From Pantoea cypripedii (lineage in GTDB: Bacteria; Pseudomonadota; Gammaproteobacteria; Enterobacterales; Enterobacteriaceae), in NCBI RefSeq assembly GCF_002095535.1, contig NZ_MLJI01000001.1, forward strand, positions 441,602 through 505,601: a stretch of DNA of 64,000 bases, given 5' to 3'. A program made the translations under genes and the position numbers. Below the pieces are notes generated by a model that was not told the DNA's origin, did not search any database, and was given only the letters and a program-made list of their open reading frames with translations. Below, piece by piece: positions 25,901 through 33,578 of this stretch. Numbering within the stretch: the first letter of the stretch is position 1; the number at the start of each line of letters is the position of its first letter.

Positions 25901-26553
25901 CGCTGCTGACGCTGAGTATGCCGTGGCCAACGCTCGGCATCCTTTTTCCACTGAGCCTCGGTTTGTTTAATTTTATGGCGAGCCTCGTCAGTATTAACCT
26001 GGTGACATCGGGTAACTGGAACGGGCGCAGTACTCCTGTACCTCCGGCGATAGTCTGGCTGTATGCCGCTGCTGTCAGTGTCATGCTGCTGGCCCCCGCA
26101 CCGGCGATGGCGCGCCTGCTGTCATTTTTTATCAGCCTGTTTCTTTTCAGAATGACGCTTACCGATGCGCTGACGGGACTGCTGCCCCGGGAAATGACGG
26201 TGAGCTGCCTGACTGCGGGGCTTGCTGCCGCACTTCTGCACCCGGGGTTTACGGAACATCTCCTTTCTGCGGTCATCGCGATGCTGATATTCGGCGGCTG
26301 GCGATATGGCTCAGCGAAGATTCAGGGTCGCGAGTGTCTGGGGCTGGGCGATGTGTGGCTGGCAGGTGCCATTGCCGCATGGCCCGGTGGAACCGATGGG
26401 CTTTTTGCCCTGCTGACCGGTGTAATGTTTTTTGTGCTGTGGCAGTTAACGGTGCGTCGCATCAGCGAGGGTGGGCCGATGGGGCCCTGGTTGTGTGCCG
26501 GTGCGATGTCAGTGACGCTTCTAAAACTTTATCAGCCGCTTATTACATGGTGA
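25897..26553 (+). CDS. pilU: PilU, prepilin peptidase (A24)
   Basis: Encodes 218 residues from a GTG overlapping the pilT stop. It has several membrane helices and the two aspartates of the TFPP family: in LTDALTGLLPRE near residue 92 and in GLGDVWLAGAIAAWPGG near residue 150. The cytoplasmic methylation domain of larger PilD proteins is absent, as in R64 PilU. It removes prepilin leaders from PilS and PilV. Confidence 0.9.
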   Translation: MTLLTLSMPWPTLGILFPLSLGLFNFMASLVSINLVTSGNWNGRSTPVPPAIVWLYAAAVSVMLLAPAPAMARLLSFFISLFLFRMTLTDALTGLLPREMTVSCLTAGLAAALLHPGFTEHLLSAVIAMLIFGGWRYGSAKIQGRECLGLGDVWLAGAIAAWPGGTDGLFALLTGVMFFVLWQLTVRRISEGGPMGPWLCAGAMSVTLLKLYQPLITW

Positions 26554-27845
26554 TGCCAGTGAACTCAACAAAAACAATCGATCGTGGCTGGGCTATTCTC
26601 AGCACGGGTGCGGCTTTAGTCATTCTGCTGCTGGTCAGCGTATGGGGATATTCGCTTATCAGTGACTGGATGCAGAAACGAACCTGGATGAACACCTCCG
26701 CGCAGGTGTCCCGTTTCACGCAGGCGGTAAAAAGTTATACCGGGCGTTATTACGATACGCTGCTCGCCAGTGCCAGCACCACCGCGCCGGTCATTGTTAC
26801 ACCCACTATGCTGAAAAATACCGGTTTTCTGGAGCAGGGCTTCAGTGAGACCACCATTGACGGTCAGGCTTATTCCGCTGCGGTGATACGCAATACCACC
26901 AACACCGACCAGCTACAGGCGATGGTCTACACCCGGAACGGCTCTGCGCTGCCGTTTCTCGCTCTGCGTCAGATATCAATGGATATCACTGCCGGCATGG
27001 GGGGGTACATCTGGACGTCAGGTATCGCCACCGGTGCAATGGGGAGCTGGACCGTTCCTCTCTCTCAGTTTGGTGTCAACAGCACTCAGGGTCATATTGC
27101 CACACTGCTGACTACGGATGAACTGGGGGTAGCACGCGGCGAAAGTGACCGCCTTTACCGTTTTTCGGTCACCGGTAAGCCCGATCTTAATACCATGCAT
27201 ACCAGCATCGATATGGGCGGCAACAACCTCAACAATACCGGAACCGTCAATGCCGTAACGGGGACGTTCAGCGGCAACGTGACCGCCGGTGGCAATATGA
27301 CCGCAAGTGGCACGGTCACGGGACAGAACGTCACTGCAGGGACAAATGTTACCGCCGGCAATACCATTACAGCCAATAGCGATATCCGTTCGAATAATGG
27401 CTGGTTCATTACGCGGGACGGGAAAGGCTGGCTGGATGAAACGCATGGCGGTGGTTTTTATATGTCCGATGATGACTGGGTTCGGGCTGTTAATAACAAA
27501 AATATTTACACCGGTGGCCAGGTGCGCGGGGGAAGCCTGCGGGCCGATGGCAACGTGTCCGCAGGCGGCGTATTAACTCAGGATCAGGTCAACACAGCAG
27601 ACACATCGTGCAACATTACTGGGGCGAGAAGCCATGATGCGTCTGGAGCCCCACTTTCCTGTCAATCCGGTGTGTGGAAAGATAGTGATGCAAACCTCAA
27701 ACAGGACCAGTGTACTCAGATCGGAAACTCTCAGGGGCGAGACTTTTCCGAACATCGTTGCCCGGCTGGCTGGTACACCGCTGGCCTGGAGTTTGTTGGC
27801 CACCAGGATAGCGAATCTGCCTATGTCATTACCTGCTGTCACTGA
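26547..27845 (+). CDS. pilV: PilV, minor pilin/tip adhesin with shufflon-type C-terminus (form a)
   Basis: Encodes about 432 residues; the start is ATG 26547 or 26553, both overlapping pilU. The N-terminus (RGWAILSTGAALVILLLVSV) is prepilin-like but has serine where most pilins have glutamate at +5. The middle has asparagine/threonine-rich beta repeats (about residues 210-280: GTVNAVTGTFSGNVTAGGN, VTAGTNVTAGNTI). The constant part ends at CQSGVW, encoded by sfx site 1 (27659-27677). After it comes tail a, which has three or four cysteines and ends VITCCH. In R64 the PilV tail selects recipient cells by lipopolysaccharide. Confidence 0.9.
   Translation: MVMPVNSTKTIDRGWAILSTGAALVILLLVSVWGYSLISDWMQKRTWMNTSAQVSRFTQAVKSYTGRYYDTLLASASTTAPVIVTPTMLKNTGFLEQGFSETTIDGQAYSAAVIRNTTNTDQLQAMVYTRNGSALPFLALRQISMDITAGMGGYIWTSGIATGAMGSWTVPLSQFGVNSTQGHIATLLTTDELGVARGESDRLYRFSVTGKPDLNTMHTSIDMGGNNLNNTGTVNAVTGTFSGNVTAGGNMTASGTVTGQNVTAGTNVTAGNTITANSDIRSNNGWFITRDGKGWLDETHGGGFYMSDDDWVRAVNNKNIYTGGQVRGGSLRADGNVSAGGVLTQDQVNTADTSCNITGARSHDASGAPLSCQSGVWKDSDANLKQDQCTQIGNSQGRDFSEHRCPAGWYTAGLEFVGHQDSESAYVITCCH
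27659..27677 (+). repeat. sfx-like shufflon site 1
   Basis: CTGTCAATCCGGTGTGTGG, very close to the R64 sfx consensus (core CAATCCGGT followed by TGG). It marks the junction of constant and variable parts of pilV. Confidence 0.85.
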
Positions 27846-27920
27846 ACGATTGTTAATTTAGCCGTTTCGGTACATGCGTTTGGTTGCAGAATGAATACGT
27901 TTTGAAAACTATTTGCCTGT

Positions 27921-27939
27921 CTGTCAATCCGGTGTGTGG
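27921..27939 (+). repeat. sfx-like shufflon site 2
   Basis: Identical to site 1 and in the same direction, 262 bases downstream. The direct orientation means sites 1 and 2 are not an inversion pair. Confidence 0.85.
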
Positions 27940-28155
27940 AAACGGTCATCCACTGAGACACAGATCCGCAGTGCTTCCGCACCCAAGACGGTAACCGTTG
28001 ACTGCAATGGTGATGAGGTTCTGGTCGGAGGGGGAGCAGCATGCTATTCCGGCTCCGATGAACGTTTAAAATGGAGTAATCCGAACGGAAATAGCTGGGC
28101 AGGTGCCTGCCCAAACACGACCGTAACGGCTTATGCTATCTGCGCTCACAAATAA
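27922..28155 (+). CDS. Alternative PilV tail b (no start codon)
   Basis: In the frame set by sfx site 2 (CQSGVWK) there are about 70 further codons ending TAYAICAHK. It includes VTVDCNGDEVLVGGGAACYS and a total of four cysteines. It has no own start and should be expressed only when joined to the PilV constant region by inversion. Confidence 0.8.
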   Translation, partial: CQSGVWKRSSTETQIRSASAPKTVTVDCNGDEVLVGGGAACYSGSDERLKWSNPNGNSWAGACPNTTVTAYAICAHK

Positions 28156-28214
28156 TGACTTATGCGTATTCATCTTGTGATTGATGCCTCTTTCAGACCT
28201 GTTCACAGGAAAAG

Positions 28215-28430
28215 TCAGGGCTGGGCTGAAGCACAAAGCTGCATGTAGTCGCCGTCGTTTGGCACCCCATTCTGGTAGGTGCCACCACAGGATGGACCGT
28301 AGCCGTTAAAGTTAACGCCGCTGTCGCCGTGCAGCACGAAATTCGCCAGCATGTAAGGCCATCGGCCTCCACAGGTGCGGCAGGTCTGCCACTGGACACC
28401 GCCACTTTTTGACCACACACCGGATTGACA
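28215..28430 (-). CDS. Alternative PilV tail c (no start codon)
   Basis: In the frame set by sfx site 3 on the minus strand (CQSGVWSKSGG), it continues for about 64 codons (WQTCRTCGGRWPYMLANFVL, YGPSCGGTYQNG) and ends CASAQP. Tails b and c converge within one segment, the usual layout of a two-ended shufflon segment. In this assembly tail c is also fused to an inverted copy of the constant region. Confidence 0.8.
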   Translation of the reverse strand, partial: CQSGVWSKSGGVQWQTCRTCGGRWPYMLANFVLHGDSGVNFNGYGPSCGGTYQNGVPNDGDYMQLCASAQP

Positions 28431-28431
28431 G
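28413..28431 (-). repeat. sfx-like shufflon site 3 (inverted)
   Basis: Exact copy of sites 1 and 2 on the minus strand. Inversion between 1 and 3 or between 2 and 3 would present tails a, b or c to PilV. Confidence 0.85.
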
Positions 28432-28726
28432 GAAAGTGGGGCTCCAGACGCATCATGGCTTCTCGCCCCAGTAATGTTGCACGATGTGTCTGCTGTGTTG
28501 ACCTGATCCTGAGTTAATACGCCGCCTGCGGACACGTTGCCATCGGCCCGCAGGCTTCCCCCGGCGCACCTGGCCACCGGTGTAAATATTTTGTATTAAC
28601 AGCCCGAACCCAGTCATCATCGGACATATAAAACCCACCGCCATGCGTTTCATCCAGCCAGCCTTTCCCGTCCCGCGTAATGAACCAGCCATTATTCGAA
28701 CGGTATATCGCTATTGGCTGTAATGG
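28432..28726 (-). repeat. Inverted copy of the PilV constant region at contig end
   Basis: About 295 bases repeat pilV 27364-27658 in inverse orientation and continue through sfx site 3 into tail c. It differs from the original mainly by single-base indels in short runs (GGT/GGGTT near 28643, AACAAAAATATT versus ACAAAATATT near 28590, an extra C near 28562), which break the frame. This is best explained as reads from another shufflon state placed at the contig end, with poor base quality. A true duplicate cassette is possible but less likely. Confidence 0.7.
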
Positions 28727-28738
28727 CTAGCTAGCTAG
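28727..28738. other. Artificial contig spacer 1
   Basis: CTAGCTAGCTAG, a palindrome with TAG in all six frames. The same 12 bases occur at 51166 and 63984. It separates the ICE contig from the pckA/EPS contig. Confidence 0.85.
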
Positions 28739-29128
28739 TGATGATGTGTAAACAGTAGGCTATTCCGGCCACGTTATTCCTATCAAGATTAAATGGCAAC
28801 TTAAATAGATAAATACATTAAAAAAAATTGTACAGCGGAAGTGAACTTTGTCAGAAAACTCAATTCATCCCGATAAAGACGTGGGATAAGAAAACATTAT
28901 CCCTTATCACTTTCATTTAGATGCAATTATTCATAGCTGTGAAACACATTAATAACCGCATCGGGATAATTCTTTACTCACTTACACTGCTACGATTCTC
29001 ATTCTTATTACTATTATTCTGCCGGGTTGCAAGAAAATTCGAACAAAGCATGAGCAGGTGGCGCGAAGTAGAGAAACGCTACTGTCCTTTATAACTCACC
29101 CAAACATGCCCGCCGAACATGATTAACA
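28739..29128. other. Gene-free start of contig 2
   Basis: AT-rich, no credible coding frame, no tRNA. Nothing identified. Confidence 0.5.
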
Positions 29129-30070
29129 CTAATCCAGTCTGATATTTTGCGATTTTATATGCTGCCAGAAGCGCTCTGCTGCAAGATTTAACCTCGCCCC
29201 CGAACGATAAACATACGCCGAGATCGGCAACGACAGCGAACCATCCATAATGGCCAGTTTACCTTCTCGCAATTCCCGCTGAATCGAATACTGCGGTAAC
29301 CACCCCACCCCATGGCCGTTTACGATCATCCGTTTGAGCAGCTCACTCATGGAAGACACAAAACTGAGGGTAAAGGTATTCTCGGGAATTTTATCGATGA
29401 CCTGATTAACCTGGCGTCCCATATAGCTGTCGTTGGCATATTTCATCAGCGGCAAAACATCGCCATTCAGACTGAATAAGGGTCTGCCATCAACATCACA
29501 GGGGCTGACCAGATGAAGGAAGGAGTCAAAAACCTTATGATGAATAAAGGGATAATTCATAAACTCTTCGTTGTAGAAGGTCAGAATAAAGTCGCTTTTG
29601 CCTTCTTTCAGGTTATAAACCGCCTCGTCTACGTTGATCGACTCAACATAATGGATTCTTTCCGCGCTATCGGTGTATCCGGCGATCAGATTAGGCAGCA
29701 GCAGGACGGAAAGTGAGGGCGCGGCATCGAACTTGATACTTTGCCGAAAGTTGTCCAGCCCTTTGATTCGATTCAGCTGGTAATCCATATCATCCAGCAT
29801 GTTGCGAGCGTAACCGACAAAACTCTTCCCCTGCCGGGTAAGTTGCAGTGGATTGACGCTGCGATCGAAGATGGCAAAGCCGATGGCAGACTCAAGTGAT
29901 TGAATCCGGCGGCTAAATGAAGACTGGGAAATGTTTCTTTTTTCCGCCGCTAAGGTAAAGCTGCGGGTCTCTTCCAGGGCAATGACGTCATAAAACCACT
30001 TAACTTCAAGATTACTGACCACAGTGCGGAATCTCACAAAACCATAACTGGCGCTATGCAAATTATGCAT
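29129..30070 (-). CDS. LysR-family transcriptional regulator, divergent from pckA
   Basis: Encodes 313 residues from the ATG at 30070, or 297 from a GTG at 30022, which gives a more normal N-terminus (LEVKWFYDVIALEETRSFT). The helix-turn-helix is NISQSSFSRRIQSLESAIG, followed by a periplasmic-binding-like effector domain with GHGVGWLPQYSIQ near the end. It is divergent from the PEP carboxykinase gene, so it probably regulates that gene. Its effector is unknown. Confidence 0.85.
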   Translation of the reverse strand: MHNLHSASYGFVRFRTVVSNLEVKWFYDVIALEETRSFTLAAEKRNISQSSFSRRIQSLESAIGFAIFDRSVNPLQLTRQGKSFVGYARNMLDDMDYQLNRIKGLDNFRQSIKFDAAPSLSVLLLPNLIAGYTDSAERIHYVESINVDEAVYNLKEGKSDFILTFYNEEFMNYPFIHHKVFDSFLHLVSPCDVDGRPLFSLNGDVLPLMKYANDSYMGRQVNQVIDKIPENTFTLSFVSSMSELLKRMIVNGHGVGWLPQYSIQRELREGKLAIMDGSLSLPISAYVYRSGARLNLAAERFWQHIKSQNIRLD

Positions 30071-30089
30071 GGCATATAGAAATTATGCA
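30060..30089. promoter_or_regulatory. Direct repeat AAATTATGCA in the lysR-pckA interval
   Basis: AAATTATGCA occurs at 30060-30069 and 30080-30089, 20 bases apart, i.e. on the same face of the helix. It is a candidate LysR operator if LysR starts at 30022; the first copy would overlap the longer start. Confidence 0.4.
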
Positions 30090-30240
30090 ATCATTGCATC
30101 TGAATGATGGTGCTAGTATCCAGAACAGTTGATTAACTGATTTGCGCAAACTCATTAACAGCTCAGTTAACTATCACGCTCAACAACCGGTCGCAGTTTC
30201 ATGCAACCCAATATTCAGCCAGCTATCAGTCAGGTATAAT

Positions 30241-31866
30241 ATGTCCAGCACTGCGATGATTAAAACAGCCCTGTCAGATTTAGGGATCACCGACGTTTCG
30301 GAAGTGATCTATAACCCGGATTATGATCTGCTTATCGAGCATGAAACTTCATCTGAACTCAGTGGCTATGAGCGCGGAATGATGACCGCATCCGGTGCCG
30401 TCGCAGTGGATACCGGCGAGTTCACCGGGCGTTCTCCGAAGGATAAATATATTGTCCGCGACGAGCTGACGCAGGATAGCGTGTGGTGGTCTGACGCTGG
30501 TACTGGCCGCAACGATAACAAACCCCTGTCCCCTTCGGTCTGGACTGAATTACGCCATCTGGTCTCAAACCAGTTATCCGGTAAAAAGCTGTATGTCGTC
30601 GATGCCTGGTGTGGTGCCAGCACCGACTCACGCCTGGCGGTACGCTTTATTACCGAGGTTGCCTGGCAGGCGCACTTCGTGAAAAACATGTTTATTCCGC
30701 CGCTGGCTGAAGAACTGGAGAATTTCACACCTGATTTTATCGTGATGAACGGTTCTAAATGCACCAATCACAACTGGCAGGAACAGGGCCTGAACTCTGA
30801 GAATTTCGTCGCCTTTAACCTCTCTGAGAAGATGCAGCTGATCGGTGGTACCTGGTACGGCGGTGAAATGAAGAAAGGTTTGTTCTCGGTGATGAACTAT
30901 TTCCTGCCGCAGCGGGGTATTGCTTCCATGCACTGCTCAGCCAACCGTGGTGCAGCGGGTGATGTCGCATTGTTCTTTGGCCTCTCCGGAACCGGCAAAA
31001 CCACCCTTTCCACCGACCCGCAGCGCGAGCTGATCGGTGACGACGAACATGGCTGGGACCATGAAGGCGTCTTCAACTTTGAAGGGGGTTGCTACGCCAA
31101 AACCATCAATCTGAGTGAAGCCGCTGAGCCAGAGATCTACCGCGCCATTCGCCGCGATGCGCTGCTGGAGAATGTGGTGGTCAGAGCTGACGGCAGCGTC
31201 GATTACGCTGATGGTCGCAAAACCGAGAACACGCGTGTCTCCTACCCGTTGTCGCATATTGAGAATATCGTCAAGCCGGTATCACGTGCCGGAAATCCGT
31301 CTAAAGTGATTTTCCTCGCGGCTGATGCCTTTGGCGTATTACCGCCGGTATCGCGCCTGACGACTGATCAGATGAAGTATCACTTCCTGTCTGGCTTTAC
31401 CTCGAAACTGGCGGGCACCGAACGCGGCATTACCCGACCTACCCCAACGTTTTCAGCCTGCTATGGCGCAGCATTCCTGATGCTGCATCCGACCCAGTAC
31501 GCTGAAGTGCTGGCGGAGAAAATGGCCGAAACGGGCGCAGAAGCCTGGCTGGTCAACACTGGCTGGAATGGCGCAGGTGAGCGACTTTCACTGCGCGACA
31601 CGCGCAATATCATTCGTGGCATTTTGAATGACACCATTGTGCTCGGCGATAATACGCTGCCGATATTTGGGTTGTTGATCCCGGATGCGGTGCCGGAAGT
31701 GCAAACCAGCCAGCTCGATCCGCGTAATGGCTGGGGATCTGAAGAAAAATGGCAGGAAGAAGCGACCAAACTGGGCCGTCTGTTTGTGGCGAACTTCAGT
31801 CAGTACGCCGGGACGACGGAAGGTGCGCGCATCGCCCTGGCAGGGCCTGACGTTGCCAGCGAATAA
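30241..31866 (+). CDS. pckA: Phosphoenolpyruvate carboxykinase (ATP)
   Basis: Encodes 541 residues from ATG 30241; E. coli PckA has 540. It converts oxaloacetate and ATP to PEP, the first step of gluconeogenesis from C4 acids. Key elements are visible: [14 protein letters not shown] near residue 60, NMFIPP and the metal/substrate region, P-loop [14 protein letters not shown] near residue 247, GDDEHGWD near 268 and [18 protein letters not shown] near 395. From memory it differs from E. coli PckA at roughly a quarter to a third of positions, and its neighbours (LysR, EPS genes) are not the usual envZ-ompR context, so it may be a second copy. Confidence 0.92.
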   Translation: MSSTAMIKTALSDLGITDVSEVIYNPDYDLLIEHETSSELSGYERGMMTASGAVAVDTGEFTGRSPKDKYIVRDELTQDSVWWSDAGTGRNDNKPLSPSVWTELRHLVSNQLSGKKLYVVDAWCGASTDSRLAVRFITEVAWQAHFVKNMFIPPLAEELENFTPDFIVMNGSKCTNHNWQEQGLNSENFVAFNLSEKMQLIGGTWYGGEMKKGLFSVMNYFLPQRGIASMHCSANRGAAGDVALFFGLSGTGKTTLSTDPQRELIGDDEHGWDHEGVFNFEGGCYAKTINLSEAAEPEIYRAIRRDALLENVVVRADGSVDYADGRKTENTRVSYPLSHIENIVKPVSRAGNPSKVIFLAADAFGVLPPVSRLTTDQMKYHFLSGFTSKLAGTERGITRPTPTFSACYGAAFLMLHPTQYAEVLAEKMAETGAEAWLVNTGWNGAGERLSLRDTRNIIRGILNDTIVLGDNTLPIFGLLIPDAVPEVQTSQLDPRNGWGSEEKWQEEATKLGRLFVANFSQYAGTTEGARIALAGPDVASE

Positions 31867-31881
31867 CGGCTAAGCACGCAT

Positions 31882-31907
31882 GCCTCCCCGCTGTGCAGTG
31901 GGGAGGC
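31882..31907. terminator. Stem-loop between convergent genes
   Basis: GCCTCCCC / GGGGAGGC with a 10-base loop, 15 bases after the pckA stop and 13 before the end of the convergent gene. The T run is missing, so termination is plausible but not certain. Confidence 0.5.
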
Positions 31908-31919
31908 CATCTGCACGCA

Positions 31920-33494
31920 TCACAGCAGTGTTGTGTGTATATCGACCCAGCTGTCAGCGGGAATATCAGCATAGTCACCGGCAACCGGGGTCACCGTGCC
32001 TTCCGCACTGTTATAGGTGTATTTCAGCGACCTGACACCAATCACAAGGGCATTGGAAGCGTCGGATTCGATGGCTGCCACCAGATGTTGCATTCCTCCC
32101 CCTCCCGCAATCATCGGATTGCTGATTCTCCAGGCGGAATTTTTCCTGATTGCCGATGCGCCGCTGACTTTATATTTCCCTGTCGATTCCTTTGTCACCA
32201 CAATTTGACCTGACTGCGCATAACCACGATTAATCGCACTAAAATTATCGTTTTGTTTAAAGCCATCCTGCACCGGCGATCGTGTTGCTGCGGGTATCGC
32301 ATCACAGATGCGGATCACCGCTCCCAGCGTCTTTACCACACGGCCGTCGTTAAGTGGAACATAGGTATTTGATGTTAATGAATTGGCCGTCTCCACATAC
32401 ACAATACCATCAGGCTCACTGGTGACGTGCTCATCACCTGAACTGTTAATAAAGACTTTTTCCACGCCTGAATTTGCGGCATCCGTATAACGCAGTGGAA
32501 TGAATGTCGCCCCTTCATTGCGTGCTTCGATTTTTGCATACACGATGAGCATGTTGTTCGGAACATCGTACACGTAGCCAAATTGCGTTAGATCTGCGCT
32601 GCCATGGCGGGAGTCGGAGGGATCGCGCAGGTTGGTAATACGCAAAACATGCTTTGCGGTAGAAGCATTCAGAGATGAAACCAGCACATCATTGCACTGG
32701 ATAAGATAGGTATAGATTGATTCTGATAGCGTCCCGCCGGAGATATAAAAGCCGGTGAAGTTGGGGCCTGAACTCCTGATACCGGTCTTAATCGCAAATA
32801 ATTTGACCCAATAAGGCTGGCTGTTCCAGCCAGTGGGATAGACACTGCCCTTCCTCAACGGCGCGATTAAATCCTTATCTGTTAATGCGCGTGGAGCAAC
32901 CACCCCGGCACCACCATAAGGTGCACCGTAATCGGTATATTGCCCGGGACCTGCAATGTACATGTCAGCAGAACCGTCGGATTTGGGGAGAAAAATCAAC
33001 GATGAATGCAGCGTATCATCCTCAGCACCGGCAAAAGGTAATCGCAATATGCTGCCATTCCATGCCGCGACACCCTGCCCATAGGGTTCTGTGAACGGAA
33101 TCGCCACTCTGGCCGCCGTGGGACGTCCTTCTTTTGTCGCATAGGTCTGCATACGACCACGTTCATCAATAATTAAAGCCGCCCGGTTGTCCGGACCGCC
33201 AAAAGTCATTCCGGCGATACCTTTTGGATCCGAAGCGCCCTGCACCACGTCAAACTGACCACGTTGTTTGACCCGGTCAAACACCGAGACTAAACCATTG
33301 CCAACGGTATCCTTCCCTTCACCGCTAAAAACGTCAGCCGTTGGTTCTGCTTTGGTCGCGTGAGGAATGCCCTGCACCGGATGAGCAGGTAATCGGACCT
33401 CAGCGGAAGCTGCCGCCGAACTCCGGGTTGAGAACAGCGTGAGAAGTGCTGAAGGAAGGATCCAGTTCAAAAGATTTCTGCGTGATATCGTCAT
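31920..33494 (-). CDS. Tat-signal protein at the end of the EPS locus, unknown function
   Basis: Encodes 524 residues. The N-terminus has a twin-arginine-like signal (SRRNLLNWILPSALLTLF, then AAASA before EVRLP), predicting export in folded form. The mature part is beta-rich with glycines and no motif I recognise (GMTFGGPDNRAALIIDERGR, FTGFYISGGTLSESIYTYLI, IAGGGGMQHLVAAIESD). It is the last gene of the minus-strand EPS run, 84 bases after the beta-helix protein. A role in polysaccharide binding, trimming or anchoring is inferred from position only. Confidence 0.7.
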   Translation of the reverse strand: MTISRRNLLNWILPSALLTLFSTRSSAAASAEVRLPAHPVQGIPHATKAEPTADVFSGEGKDTVGNGLVSVFDRVKQRGQFDVVQGASDPKGIAGMTFGGPDNRAALIIDERGRMQTYATKEGRPTAARVAIPFTEPYGQGVAAWNGSILRLPFAGAEDDTLHSSLIFLPKSDGSADMYIAGPGQYTDYGAPYGGAGVVAPRALTDKDLIAPLRKGSVYPTGWNSQPYWVKLFAIKTGIRSSGPNFTGFYISGGTLSESIYTYLIQCNDVLVSSLNASTAKHVLRITNLRDPSDSRHGSADLTQFGYVYDVPNNMLIVYAKIEARNEGATFIPLRYTDAANSGVEKVFINSSGDEHVTSEPDGIVYVETANSLTSNTYVPLNDGRVVKTLGAVIRICDAIPAATRSPVQDGFKQNDNFSAINRGYAQSGQIVVTKESTGKYKVSGASAIRKNSAWRISNPMIAGGGGMQHLVAAIESDASNALVIGVRSLKYTYNSAEGTVTPVAGDYADIPADSWVDIHTTLL

Positions 33495-33578
33495 AATTAA
33501 TCACTGCCTATGCTGGTCATATTAAAAAACTCTACAGCACAAAAAAGAGTCCCGGACATCATTATTATCGGCCGATAA

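Noticed and set aside
28432..28726. A second, complete pilV-like gene
   Set aside because: It lacks the pilin N-terminus, is frameshifted in short runs and ends at the contig spacer; best explained as another shufflon state.
28739..29128. Start of contig 2 as the missing rci recombinase region
   Set aside because: No recombinase frame or sfx site is present, and a spacer separates it from the shufflon.
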